Positions 1 through 9,830 of a DNA stretch of 64,000 nucleotides are shown in pieces. The notes under the pieces were generated by a model that was not told where the DNA came from, did not search any database, and saw only the letters and a list, made by a program, of their open reading frames with translations. The stretch is taken from NCBI RefSeq assembly GCF_023278565.1, contig NC_064676.1, positions 868,001-932,000 of the forward strand, written 5' to 3'. The position numbers and the translations under genes were made by a program. The DNA is from Colletotrichum lupini. Its lineage: Eukaryota > Ascomycota > Sordariomycetes > Glomerellales > Glomerellaceae. Within the stretch, counting starts at the first letter, position 1; every line of letters starts with the position of its first letter.

Positions 1-984
1 GACATCCTCGTAGAGAACTACCTCCCTGGCACTCTCAAAAAGTACAAAATGGACTACGACACCCTCCGCGCCATCAACCCAGGCCTCATCTACGCCTCCA
101 TCACGGGGTACGGCCAGACTGGCCCGTACTCGGACCGCGCGGGCTACGACGTCATGGTCGAGGCCGAGTTCGGGTTGATGCACATCACCGGCAGCCGCGA
201 CGGGGAACCCGTCAAGGTCGGCGTCGCTGTTACGGACCTCACGACGGGGTTGTATACGAGTAACAGTATCATGGCGGCGTTGCTTGCGAGGGGGCGGACG
301 GGGAGGGGGCAGCATATTGATGTGGCGCTGAGTGATTGCCAGACGGCGACGTTGGCGAATATTGCGAGTAGTTGTCTGATTAGTGGGAAGAAGGATTCTG
401 GACGATGGGGGACCGCGCATCGTAAGTTTCACTCTGGGCGTCTTGTTCACAATCATATGATCCTGACACTTTCGCCAGCCTCCATCGTGCCGTATAAATC
501 CTTCAAGACAAAAGACGGTGATATCCTCTTCGGCGGCGGCAACGATCGACTCTACGGCATCCTCTGCCAGGGACTGAACAAACCAGAATGGCAGCACGAC
601 GCAAAATACGCGACAAACGCCCAGCGCGTCGCCAACCGCGTCGAGCTCGAGGCGCTCATCGAGCAAGTCACCGTCACCAAGACGACGGCGGAGTGGTTAC
701 GCGTGTTCGAAGGTAAGGGGATGCCGTACGCGGCGGTGAATGATGTGCAGGGCACGCTGGAGCACGAGCATACGAAGGCGCGGAACATGGTTGTCGAGAT
801 GGAGCACGAGGAGTGCGGGCCGATTCGGATGGTGAATACGCCGGTCAAGTATTCGGAGAGCGAGCCGAGCGTGAGGAGCGTGCCGCCGACGTTGGGGCAG
901 CATACTGATGAGGTTTTGGGGGGGCATCTTGGGTTCTCGGAGGAGAGGATTCGGGCTTTGAAGGGAGAGGGTGTGGTCGGGTAG
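1..984 (+). CDS. CaiB/BaiF family (class III) CoA-transferase, 5' end outside the window
   Basis: The reading frame is open from base 1 (DILVENYLPGTL...) and ends at a TAG at 982-984, so only the N-terminal part is missing. Family III CoA-transferases move CoA between carboxylic acids; the exact acids cannot be told from sequence. Visible family signatures are GLIYASITGYGQTGPY, the segment RAGYDVMVEAEFGLM (family pattern ..GYD...QA..G.M) and the block G-x-AHPSIVPYKSF. The AHPSI motif only appears after removing a 57 bp intron at 422-478 (GTAAGT...CCAG). That intron is a multiple of three and stop-free, so it can be mistaken for coding sequence. The catalytic Asp lies in the usual N-terminal region but cannot be assigned with certainty in a partial protein. 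The rest of the domain runs to the end of the frame. Family assignment is firm; the substrate is unknown. Confidence 0.9.
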   Translation, partial: DILVENYLPGTLKKYKMDYDTLRAINPGLIYASITGYGQTGPYSDRAGYDVMVEAEFGLMHITGSRDGEPVKVGVAVTDLTTGLYTSNSIMAALLARGRTGRGQHIDVALSDCQTATLANIASSCLISGKKDSGRWGTAHRKFHSGRLVHNHMILTLSPASIVPYKSFKTKDGDILFGGGNDRLYGILCQGLNKPEWQHDAKYATNAQRVANRVELEALIEQVTVTKTTAEWLRVFEGKGMPYAAVNDVQGTLEHEHTKARNMVVEMEHEECGPIRMVNTPVKYSESEPSVRSVPPTLGQHTDEVLGGHLGFSEERIRALKGEGVVG

Positions 985-1940
985 GTGGGAACGGGTATCC
1001 GCTTGCAGTGCGGAACTTTCACTGCAACTTTTACCCTCCCAAAGGGGTTGGGTTGTGAATCTCGAAGAGGGACCATGCAATTGGTTCAGCAGCAGAACAA
1101 TACCTAGAGTAAGGTGATGGAAGACTATAAATACGGGCGTGCATGGCGTGACCTGAGACCCGAGCCCACGCGCGAGCACTGCAATTTTAACCCCTCCAAA
1201 GGCCATTTGCATGACCAAAGAAGCGGATTTGATCGTTGATGTATGTTGTTGTAGTCGGCTAATCGGATGAAGATGCGTGCCTCCTCCTGAAGCTGCAATG
1301 ACACGCACAGCATTTCACTGCAATCTTAATCCCTGGAAGGTGGGATGCTATGGGCGTTTTCGATCGCCTAAGCCTGTCTGTCCACTGCACTACAATGTAA
1401 ACTTGAACCAGCCCCAAGGTCTTTTGCGCACAATGCCTAAGATGCATCAAAATAAGAATAAGAAGGAAGAAAAACCAAACGCGAGTCGAGAGTACCGCCA
1501 TGTATTGTGCATGTAGCGCTTCTGAACTCCGTCTTTCCTGCCCCACCTTGATTGGCCTGGCTGACCGAGGGACTCCAAGGTGGGAAGGCACGTAGGGTGC
1601 GGGCATTCTCGGTGAGCTCGGTAGGTAATGCACGTGACATCCGCGACTCACAGTGGTCGCGTGTTTGATGGCATTTCTGCGGTTGACTTCCTGCGTACAC
1701 AGCAAGCCGTCATTATTATTTTCTTTCTTCGAAACAGATACCCGTTGCCTCAAATTCTATTCCTCATTAATCGATGGGCCAGTCTTTTTAATTTGAGCTT
1801 CTGCATCCAGAAGCTGGAATATCTCGGCCTTTGCATCACCTTCTTGGTCTGCTAGCTTCACCAGCATTCGATAGCTCTCACAAGCCATCCACACCTTACA
1901 CGCCTGCATCGCGGCACAAGCCGCACCTTTCAATCTCAAC
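985..1940. other. Intergenic region between CoA-transferase and PHD gene
   Basis: No convincing gene is seen. Open frames here on both strands lack family motifs and largely overlap one another or the CoA-transferase. The stretch holds three imperfect copies of a 25 bp motif (separate entry) and ends in the presumed promoter and leader of the PHD-finger gene. Confidence 0.6.
1021..1340 (+). repeat. Three dispersed copies of a 25 bp motif
   Basis: Copies at 1021-1045, 1178-1202 and 1317-1340 share the pattern ACTGCAAyTTTwAcCCCTcCmAAGG (the third is one base shorter and more diverged). They lie 157 and 139 bp apart in the 3' flank of the CoA-transferase gene. A weaker resemblance starts near 1387. 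Seen directly in sequence; no function is known. They may be decayed minisatellite units or binding sites. Confidence 0.5.
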
Positions 1941-3560
1941 ATGTCAGACCCATCGGCTTCAGACCTTATGGCAGTCGATGCAGACGCTACTGATGAGTTT
2001 CAATTCGGCGAAATTGATACCACAGTCGAAATGGAGGTCCTGCCCACGATGACCGTTCAAACACAGCCAGAAGATGTGCAAACAGCTCCCGTCGAAGCCG
2101 AATCTCACCTGCAGTTGCCTGCGCCGATTGCGCAAATAGAAATTGAGCCTGCGCCAATTGAGCATCGCCATGATGTACAGACACCGCCTCGTGTGTCAAC
2201 TCCTCCGCCAGCTATTGAACAGCAGTCGTACCAGCCACAGTTCTCTCTTGCGACTTCACGATTCATCATGAGTCGTCACAGAGGCGCTACCCCGGCATCA
2301 CCACCGCCCCATCTCGTCGCAACTCCTCCTCCCCCTCCAACTCCTGAGGTCGCCCCAGAGGAAGTCGAAGATACACCTGTGGACTACTCGCACCTGCCTA
2401 TGACCGTTTATCTCCCGTACGCAGAACCCCAATCAGTTCCGCCCAGCTCAGTACCATCTTCTGGAGCAAAGCGGAAGCGCGCGGCAGCGGAAGATGAGGC
2501 TTCCCGGAAATCCGCAAACATCCCCGCCTACCAGGAACCCGCAATCCTCAAGCGTCCCGTACCTAGACCGCCGGTGAAGAGGAAGCGCACCAAGGATGAC
2601 GGCAGCGGAAACCCAATGTGCGTCAAGTGCAACCGCATCTCTGCCACAGACGGCAACCCCATCGTCCCCTGCGGCTGCGGCGAGGCCTGGCACCAGCTTT
2701 GTCATGACCCAGAGATCTCGGCAGACGCCCTGGGCGGCGGTTCCTCCAAGTTCAAGTGCGTCACCTGTAAGGAGGAGGACAAGCAGCAGGCCAAGTATCA
2801 GCGCGAACTTGCAAAGTACCGCGAGGCGAAGCAGGAGCAGTCGGAGTGGAAGAGGCACCACAACGAGGTGGAGAGGAAGCGCGAGAAGAAGCTTGCCACC
2901 CTACCACAGTTCCCTAAGCCGAGCCTCATTGGCTTTGAACGAGGCAGTGCCAGTGGCAGTGAGGTGAGTGTCATAGAGACAAGCAAGAACTTCAGACTCA
3001 AGCTGACGCGCTTGCAGAGACGAGAGTACTTTTCAGGTCTCAAGAGGAGCGATCTCCTCAATCTCCTCTTATTCAGCGAACAAATCCACCCCGGCCTTCT
3101 CGTAGACGTCCTCGCCTCTGTCTCCAAGAAGCACCCCGACCTGCCTCTCTTCAGCTCGCCAGATTGGGCTGAACCAAAAGTTGTACGTCTTCCGCCCTTA
3201 CCTGCATCATCCTAAAGCACAAGGACTAATAAAATACAGCAACACCGAGAATCACAGCCCCGCCGCCAGCAAGACTACCGCCCGGCTTCCAAGCCCTCGA
3301 AGCAGCGGTCCAAAACAGGCGGCGTCCGCAAGATCCTCAAGACCGCACCCACCGGCGCAGCCGATCAAGCAGAGGCAGACGCCGAAGACTCGGAGGACGC
3401 ACTCCCCGAATCCTGGCCTAAAGCCGGACATGGTCTCTACCAGCGGCTGAAGTCCGAGAAGGATGACCCGATGTTGTACGACGACAACGACGAGGAGGCG
3501 TTCAGTCACTTCATGGTTGACAAGTACGGGAAGCAGATTATGGAGCCTCTTGCGGGTTAG
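1941..3560 (+). CDS. PHD-finger protein, frame closed by an in-frame TAG
   Basis: Two exons, 1941-3182 and 3240-3560, around a 57 bp intron (GTACGT...ACAG, branch CTAAT). This gives 520 residues before the first TAG at 3558-3560. The N-terminal 210 residues are Pro/Ser/Glu-rich and probably disordered. They are followed by basic KRKR patches that look like nuclear localisation signals. A PHD zinc finger follows (CVKC near residue 228, then C-G-C, WHQLC and CVTC). PHD fingers usually read histone H3 tails, so a nuclear chromatin role is likely. After it comes a charged helical stretch rich in Lys/Glu/Gln. The segment DDNDEEAFSHFMVDKYGKQ just before the stop looks structured. The same frame stays open and coding-like for another 111 codons beyond the TAG (next entry). 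The gene is therefore a pseudogene in progress, a truncated allele, or a gene whose stop codons are edited or read through. Confidence 0.8.
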
Positions 3561-3893
3561 CAGCCCGGCAATCCTCAGTATGAGAGCTTCGACAAAGAAC
3601 AGCGGGACAAGGCACTGGGATTTCTGCACAAAAAGTTGGCGGGCATTACAGATGGCGCTGCACGTGCGGCGGCAACTCCTGGGGACGTTGATGCGCAGAT
3701 GGTGGACTTGACAGGCGAGTCCGATACGGAAGCAGGCTAGCCACCTGCGTCTACCACGCCCAAGGCTGATACCCCCGAGACCACGACGAAGGGACGGCAG
3801 ACGAAGCGAAGTAAACAGGCTGGCACAGTCGTCGCTGACGAGACCTACTCTACATCCAAAGAGATGGCTCACATGAAGCCATGGCACCTGTAA
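3561..3893 (+). other. In-frame 3' extension of the PHD gene behind a TAG
   Basis: Directly after the TAG at 3558-3560 the same frame continues for 59 codons (beginning QPGNPQYESFDKEQRDKALG). It meets a second TAG at 3738-3740, continues for 50 codons and ends at TAA 3891-3893. Composition (Lys, Glu, Asp, Ala, Thr rich) matches the preceding C-terminal region. Both TAGs follow a Gly codon and could derive from CAG (Gln) by one C-to-T change in a CpA context, the dinucleotide RIP prefers. No plausible intron removes the first TAG: the best GT-AG pair spans only about 36 bp. Translating both TAGs as sense would give a protein of about 631 residues. Confidence 0.6.
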
Positions 3894-4533
3894 AAGGACC
3901 CGAAATAAACGCAGAGGTCTAGGCAGGGAACATTCGATAGGTGTAGGATTGTTACAAATGTCGAGATAGAAGGAAGTCTTTGTAGAATTGATACCCGCAG
4001 CCTGACTGCATTACATCAGCAACATCGTCTCATTCCTATGGTGCTTCTAAGTGCTTCCTAGAGAGGCAGTTTGAAAGCATGTGATGTAGCTGTCTTTGAT
4101 ATGTTGGAGTTGGAACTTCAAAGTATTTGATGTAGCTGTCCTTGAGCGTTGAATTTGACGTACTAAGACTCACTGCGCGCTGATATACCCTCACGACTCA
4201 GTTCACATAACACCTTTCATTATCAGTGCATAAAAATGGAATGATGTGCTGCAACAGACGACGTCTGACATACGTCCGTCTATCATTCATGCTCCCTGGA
4301 GAGAAATCAGACGAATTGAGGTAGATACTCGGCAAGACGAACCGAAGTCGCCATCAGACGGACACGTCGTCCTATATGCCACGTCACATTTTAGATGCAA
4401 AAAAAAAAGTAATAGTTGGCATTTGATATTGATTATCATTAACTAATGTAGGTTTCTTTTCGTGGCTGTAACTATGCTATGCCAGGTATCTCGTTTTCCA
4501 ACCCTCGTACTCCCGACGATCGTCATGCAGGCC
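3894..4533. other. Convergent intergenic region
   Basis: No gene seen. Contains a direct repeat GATGTAGCTGTCyTTGA (near 4083 and 4129). It also has a palindromic CAGACGACGTCTG at about 4256-4268, whose GACGACGT and GTCCGTCT elements recur inverted near 4348-4368. This is the shared 3' side of the PHD gene (plus) and the membrane-protein gene (minus), so polyadenylation signals are expected here. Confidence 0.5.
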
Positions 4534-5481
4534 TCATAAATGCAGGCGGAGGTGGCGTGAATCCTCGTTTCCCATCCCATTCCCCGGCCCCGTCCCACTC
4601 GCGACGGAGTTGACGCTCGCGCTCACGCTGTTCTTGACTCTTCTCACGCCCATCCTCACAGGTAACCCAACCCTCTCCCTACCGACATCACCGCCGTCGC
4701 CCTCCTCAACAGGCCTCGCAGCCTCGAGATCGACGACACCAATCCGCTCGGGGCGCTCTCCACCCGCACTCCCAAGTCTCATCGCGCTCCCACCAGGCGA
4801 CATCCTCCCTCTAATCCCCCTCCTTCTCCCATTCTCATTCCCAAACACCTGTCTCGCCTTCTCCCCGTACCTCTTGACCTCCTTGCCCAGCCAATGCCGA
4901 CACAGTAATACAAAAAGCAAGTCCCAGAGCCCGATGCCCCAGAGGAACATGTACGCCAGCACGCGGCCATAGCTGTCGGACATACCCCAGTACGTGAACC
5001 CGCGCGCAAAGACGTCACCGAGGGAGATATAGACCCAGAAGATTGCGATGAGGGAGGCGCCTAGGACGAGGCGGATGAGGAGGGTCCAGCCTGGCCAGGG
5101 GTCGTGAGCGTGGACTATTGAGCGGGCGTCGAGGAGAATGTCTGTGGAGAGGATCGCGATCAGAGCAATGGCGGCGGGGCTATTTATCACGGTCAGTATG
5201 TATTGAATATCGCGTGGATAGTAGATGTGAGGAGATATGGCGACGAACCCTGCGGGATATGTCAAAGGAAACGAGACGTTGTAGAGGAACCACGACATGA
5301 TCCATAAGAGTATCGATGCGGCGGCGACGTGCGCTACGTCATTGGCGATTTGGGCGCGGAGCAGCCATCGCTTGAACTGTCGCGCCTGTTGTGCGTTGGG
5401 ACGGCGAGGTCTCCGGACTCGGGTCCGGCTTCGGGGCGGCGGGGGGATTGTGAGCGGCGGAGGACGGTGGGGGCGCTCCAT
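4534..5481 (-). CDS. Four-helix fungal membrane protein, function unknown
   Basis: Single-exon frame of 315 residues with an ATG at 5481. A Pro/Arg-rich cytoplasmic-looking N-terminus (residues 1-45) precedes four hydrophobic segments at about 52-75, 95-115, 132-155 and 168-192. A polar C-terminal tail follows that is rich in Gly, Arg, Ser and Glu. The Arg/Lys-rich stretch HWLGKEVKRYGEKARQ after the last helix suggests the tail is cytosolic. No enzymatic or transporter signature is recognised. The layout (four helices then a variable tail) resembles many fungal proteins of unknown function and superficially MARVEL-type proteins, but I cannot assign it. Coding status is supported by a long uninterrupted frame with hydrophobic periodicity. 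Confidence 0.8.
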   Translation of the reverse strand: MERPHRPPPLTIPPPPRSRTRVRRPRRPNAQQARQFKRWLLRAQIANDVAHVAAASILLWIMSWFLYNVSFPLTYPAGFVAISPHIYYPRDIQYILTVINSPAAIALIAILSTDILLDARSIVHAHDPWPGWTLLIRLVLGASLIAIFWVYISLGDVFARGFTYWGMSDSYGRVLAYMFLWGIGLWDLLFVLLCRHWLGKEVKRYGEKARQVFGNENGRRRGIRGRMSPGGSAMRLGSAGGERPERIGVVDLEAARPVEEGDGGDVGRERVGLPVRMGVRRVKNSVSASVNSVASGTGPGNGMGNEDSRHLRLHL

Positions 5482-6197
5482 TGTGTTGTGGTGGTGGCTA
5501 TTATGGGTGTGTTTTTGCCCGCTGCACCACCAGAGATCTCGAGTTGGTTGAACAACAACACGATGGTCCGAGAGATCAAAGGCGGGCGAAAAGAGGTGAA
5601 GAGGATTGAGAGTTTGCGCAGGCGGTCTTCAGCATGATCCTTTCTCGGCGGTGACAAGTCCCGTTGTGTTTTTTCCCCTTCTTTTTTTCGTTTCTTTCCT
5701 TCCTTCCTCTGTTTCGACTAGTTTTCCGCTTGGAGATTGCCCAGCATGCCAGTGACGTTTTCTGTTATGAGAAGATGGGGACACCAAATGAGATTCGATG
5801 GGGAAAATATGTCAAAAGGGTAAAGGCGCAAAAAGCGAGGAACGAAGAATAGAGAATAGGTACTAGTGACCGACGCGGCGGATGTCTCAGACGGGAAGTA
5901 AAGAAAGCGATAAGGCAAGTTCGGGTAGTAATAAGAGTCGCAGTGTTGAACGATTATCGAAATGAGATAAACCTCGGGATTCTGGAACGTGGCATGAGAT
6001 GACGCCGGGTGGGATGAGTGTTACTCTACGTGTTAGAGCGGGAGGGAGCGAAGGTTGGCGAGCAAGAGTCGTGACAGGTCCGAAGGTAAGAAGTAGACGC
6101 GGATTCGCAAAAGGTTCACGTCGCAGACGGGACGGTGTGTTGTTGAGTTTGTACTTTGATCTTTTCTTAAACCTGGGCTGAAGCCAATATTGGAGAG
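5482..6197. other. Upstream region of the membrane-protein gene
   Basis: No gene seen. A pyrimidine-rich tract at about 5670-5710 (CTTTTTTTCG, TTTCCTTCCTTCC) lies in the 5' flank of the minus-strand gene. Short open frames lack any recognisable motif. Confidence 0.5.
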
Positions 6198-8749
6198 GTG
6201 GACGATTGGACGACCGTTTTCAGCCAAATCGGCGATCAATCATGTACGGGATGGGACGAGATGATGATGATGATGATGGGTGCTGGGCCAGGGCAAGTCC
6301 GGACAAGGTTTGAGAAACACGAAAACGATAAAAAGCGCAGAAAACCCTTCGGCGAAGAAACAGATACAGCGACCGGCGAGGCGGTAATGGATCGATCGAG
6401 GCCTTCCGATGTATGTCTGGCGTTGGAAGATGTCGAAAAGAAGGAAAACAAGTCGAAAGAGACTCAGACTTCGGCCGGGCGAGCATCTGCGGGAGAACCT
6501 CGTGGTTTTGAGCCGGACGTCCCATGCGATGCAGATATCTCTTGGCTTCTTCTAGGGGGGCACCGGTCTCTCCAGAGTCCAAACCGAACCCGTGTGACCG
6601 TGTTGTTGGTGCAACGGAGCTGCGAGCTGCAACAGCACCGCGTCCCCGAATGCAGCATGCATCTTTTGGTCCTTGGTAACAGCCACTCAAAGCCAATGGG
6701 CCCTGCGCAGATCATACAGCTCCCCAACCCTATGCGTGCGCCCCCCTTGCACCGGCACTCGACGCCGTCCCGTGCAGTAGTCTGGTTTCCAGGGGCATCA
6801 CGAAGTGCCACAACATTCGAACATGGACCGCCTCGTGCGGGGCCGCTCACCGGACTGTTCTTAGCTTCCACCATCTTTAGAAATAGCCCGTTGCGGCGCT
6901 GTCCAGTCGATGGTGGCCCCTGATGCCCTGGTGAGGCTCGGTCTGAAGTTTTGCCAAGCGCAACACTCTTCTTCGCTTCCGTGGGGTTTGTTACAAGGGG
7001 GCCCTGACTCTTGCCGTCTCTCCCAGGGGCCAGCAAACCAAGTTCTAACCGCCAGTGTCCATTCTCCGGTGGTTGTTTTCTGGCTCGGACGAGTCTCAGA
7101 CCAGATGAACCTCGATCAATGTCCACGCCCCCGTCGGTGGCATCTTCCCAAAGCTTAGACAGAATGGCATTCGGACCGCCGCCCTGGACATCTTTAATTG
7201 TGTGCCGGGACCTGAACCCATCCGGATTCTTCGCAGCCTCGGGCCGACATAGGGAAGATAAGTCGATGATGGTTTCCCTGTGTGTCTTGGTCAGCGAAAT
7301 GTTGCACAACGCCAATTGGTGTTTTCGACAAACCCTACTCGCCCATTTGGTAGTCGAAAATCATTTGAGTTGTCTCTCCACAGATCTGAGGAGTCATGTA
7401 TGGCAGTTAATCCTTGCCAACGAAGCACAGCCTCTCTCCCTTCGAGACCTTCTCCATCCCATCTCTAAACAGCATGGAACCTGGAAACGAAACGTCGCTC
7501 TGCTTTCCGTGAAAGGCAATTCTGGATCCAGTCCGTTTCTGAAATTCATAGCGTGTATGCTATCGCTCTCAAACCATCGCAGCCGCACCATACTTGGCGA
7601 CTGCTGAGCCAGGTCCTCCGGTACGCGGCATTGCAGCACGAGATCGAGTCGCGCAATCCTTTTCGTCCAAAGCTTTGGCATGATGCTTCATGATTTTGGC
7701 ACCTGCCAGATAACTCTTGTCTTCGGCAAGCGACCCTGTTGGCTCGAACGTCCTAAAGCCCAGAGCAGACATTGTGGGAAATTCTCGATAATGCCATGTC
7801 CGATCTTGGAAGTATGCGCTGCAAGCCATCTCCGGCTGCCAATGCCTTTCGACAGTCGAATGCACACATCCAGAACCTGTCGTGGTAGGCAAGATGTAGC
7901 ATGAACCTATTGACCATATACGTCAGATGGACGTTGCGAGGACCATCTGAAGCAGATTGCGAGGAACCGTCAAGCGGCGATGCCTAGACTAGAGCTGCAG
8001 AGGGTGCTGGGAGCTTACGACGATTGCAGAACCTTTCGCCGTTGACGCAGTTAGAGTCAGCATTGCCTCGGGGATCTTTGGAGCCTTTGCCTTTTGATGG
8101 CCGCATATGCCCTTGTCGCCATCGGGATCGTTTCTGGCACTGGTTAACAACCAGAGCAATGTACGTAATACGCCGCAGACGGCAGATCTATCCGCTGTGG
8201 ATTCGTCGAAAGAGACCGGTCTATCATCAAGTTGGTGTATAATCTCTCAGGTGAGGCTTGAAACTCTAAATCGCGGTCAGGAAGGCCAACGGATCGATAG
8301 AAAGTAGGAAAGTGGGCGATGATTTTGAGTTCAGCAGTTGTGGAGGGAGGAACAGAGAGAGAAGTCGAGCTGCCTTTAGCCGGAAGATTTGAAGACCGAG
8401 GTCCTTTGAGGGTTCAGGAGAGAGAAGGAGCTGGTCGGGGTTTTCGTAACTTCCGGGGCGAGATTCGAGAAGGTGCGAGTGATCATATCGGCCCTGCCGG
8501 CGATGTGGGGCCGGTCCGAACGCCGAGAAGAAGCTTTCTCCTGGACGAAAGATGAACCTTAGGATTTTCCCTCTCTCCCAAGAGTTTCGAGAGCAGTCTC
8601 TGAGTTGGTCCAGATTCATTGCATGTTTTGAGCATCTTGTACCTGCCTCTTGACCGGTACTCGGTGCGCAAAGAAGCAAACCGCTAGTATTCGGCTTCAC
8701 CGCCGGCGCTCAGCAATTTATCCGAACTACGTAGTCCGGAGCAGGAACT
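6198..8749. other. Orphan region with overlapping unassigned open frames
   Basis: The longest frames are 241 codons on plus (6198-6923) and 283 codons on minus (6464-7315, beginning MALCNISLTKTHRETIIDL). They overlap each other. Further frames of 198 codons (plus, 7011-7607) and 144 codons (minus, 8266-8700) also occur. None shows a family motif, hydrophobic periodicity or neighbouring exons that join cleanly. A GAT/ATG microsatellite lies at about 6260-6278. The base composition is normal and CpA/TpG are plentiful up to 8749, so RIP has not reached this flank. At most one of the overlapping frames can be real; I cannot choose. It may be noncoding or the remains of a gene. Confidence 0.35.
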
Positions 8750-8754
8750 GTATG
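8750..8754. repeat. Target site duplication GTATG (left, outer element)
   Basis: GTATG immediately precedes the left LTR and is repeated exactly at 21999-22003 after the right LTR. Five-base duplications are typical of LTR retrotransposon integration. Confidence 0.9.
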
Positions 8755-8980
8755 TGTTGGTATACACGTAGGCAGGTCAGACCTTTTGGGTCGCGACTAG
8801 GTCAATAGGTCAGTATAGGTCTATTGCGTGTGTATAGGAGGGGAAGATCGTGGGCAGAGCCCGCGGTCCCTTAGTAGGTATAGGTAGGTAGAAGGGTCCG
8901 TCTGCACAGGCCCAGACTGCCTACCTACTACCCCTACCTAACTACCTAATAGGGCCCCTTTTCTACCTCGTAATCTAATA
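8755..8980 (-). repeat. LTR, left copy of outer copia element
   Basis: 226 bp, pairs base-for-base with 21773-21998 with no indels. The differences I can count (roughly two dozen) are all transitions. This copy keeps the terminal TGTTGG but has CTAATA where the partner keeps CCAACA, i.e. its inward half is the more mutated. Confidence 0.92.
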
Positions 8981-9714
8981 TTAGTAGTCTTCTACTTTTA
9001 TAATAGAAAAGGCTAGAATAGGGGCTAGGTCCCCCGCTAGTAAGAACTAGTAATAGAATCTATAGTTAATCCCCTATTTAGAAGTACCTAAAGCTATATA
9101 CTAAAATTTTAGTATAGCTTCTATTATAATTATTTATATAGAAATTTTAATATCCCCTCCTTCCGATTACTTCCTAATCCTCTAATATATATAATCTATA
9201 TACTTAAACTCTTCGGAAATCGTCGAATTTAGCGTAGTTAAAAAAGAGCTTTTTATTAGTCTAACTACGCCCCGAACACGTGCATTTCTCTTTAAGCCGA
9301 AGCCCGAGAGGCGTATACGTTTACTAAACGACTTACTACCTATAGTATATTACTATTTTAACTACGTATTACTTATCCTTCTATTTTAACTATAATAATT
9401 CCTTTATTAACGAATCGTTCGAGGGACTTATTCGGTATACTCTTTATAAACCCGTTAGCTAAGTTATCGTCGCTACTAATCTAACGGATCTTATAAAGCT
9501 CGCGGCGTTCGTATAATTACCTAAGTACTATAATATTTATTATAAGGCGCTTTTCCTTCGTAATACCTAGCTTAACGAGGTATTTATATAATAAGTATAA
9601 ATCTATATAAACTATAATAGGGATCTTCGGAACGTCGAGTTATTTAGTAATAAGGTCTAGGGTAGTTAAGATAGTATAGGCAACGTTAATACCTACGACT
9701 ATTCCGTAGACCTC

Positions 9715-9830
9715 TAATACTAGCACGCTCTAAGTAATCCTTTTACTCTTCGTAAAGCTATAGTAAATAATATTACTATTAATCGTAAAGCTCTCGTTAA
9801 TCTATTCTTTATTCGCAAAAATAATAATAT
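9715..9830 (-). pseudogene. Decayed copia RNase H segment
   Basis: Minus-strand translation gives NIIYYSFTKSKRIT, a stop, SVLVLEVYG. This corresponds to the conserved copia RNase H segment (W-x-S-x-K-x-K-R-V-T-R-S-x-x-x-x-E). The Arg codon is now a stop, consistent with a C-to-T change. It is a fragment only and is used here to orient the outer element. Confidence 0.65.

Noticed and set aside
552..1308. Minus-strand frames of 174 and 203 codons over the CoA-transferase and its 3' flank
   Set aside because: They lie largely antisense to a gene with clear family motifs, overlap one another and show no protein features.
2448..3127. Minus-strand frames of 137 and 109 codons over the PHD gene
   Set aside because: Leu/Ser/Arg-rich shadow frames opposite the Lys/Glu-rich coding strand.
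3525..3560. Intron that would remove the first TAG of the PHD gene
   Set aside because: The best GT-AG pair spans about 36 bp, shorter than any intron found in this window (minimum 47 bp), and lacks a branch site.
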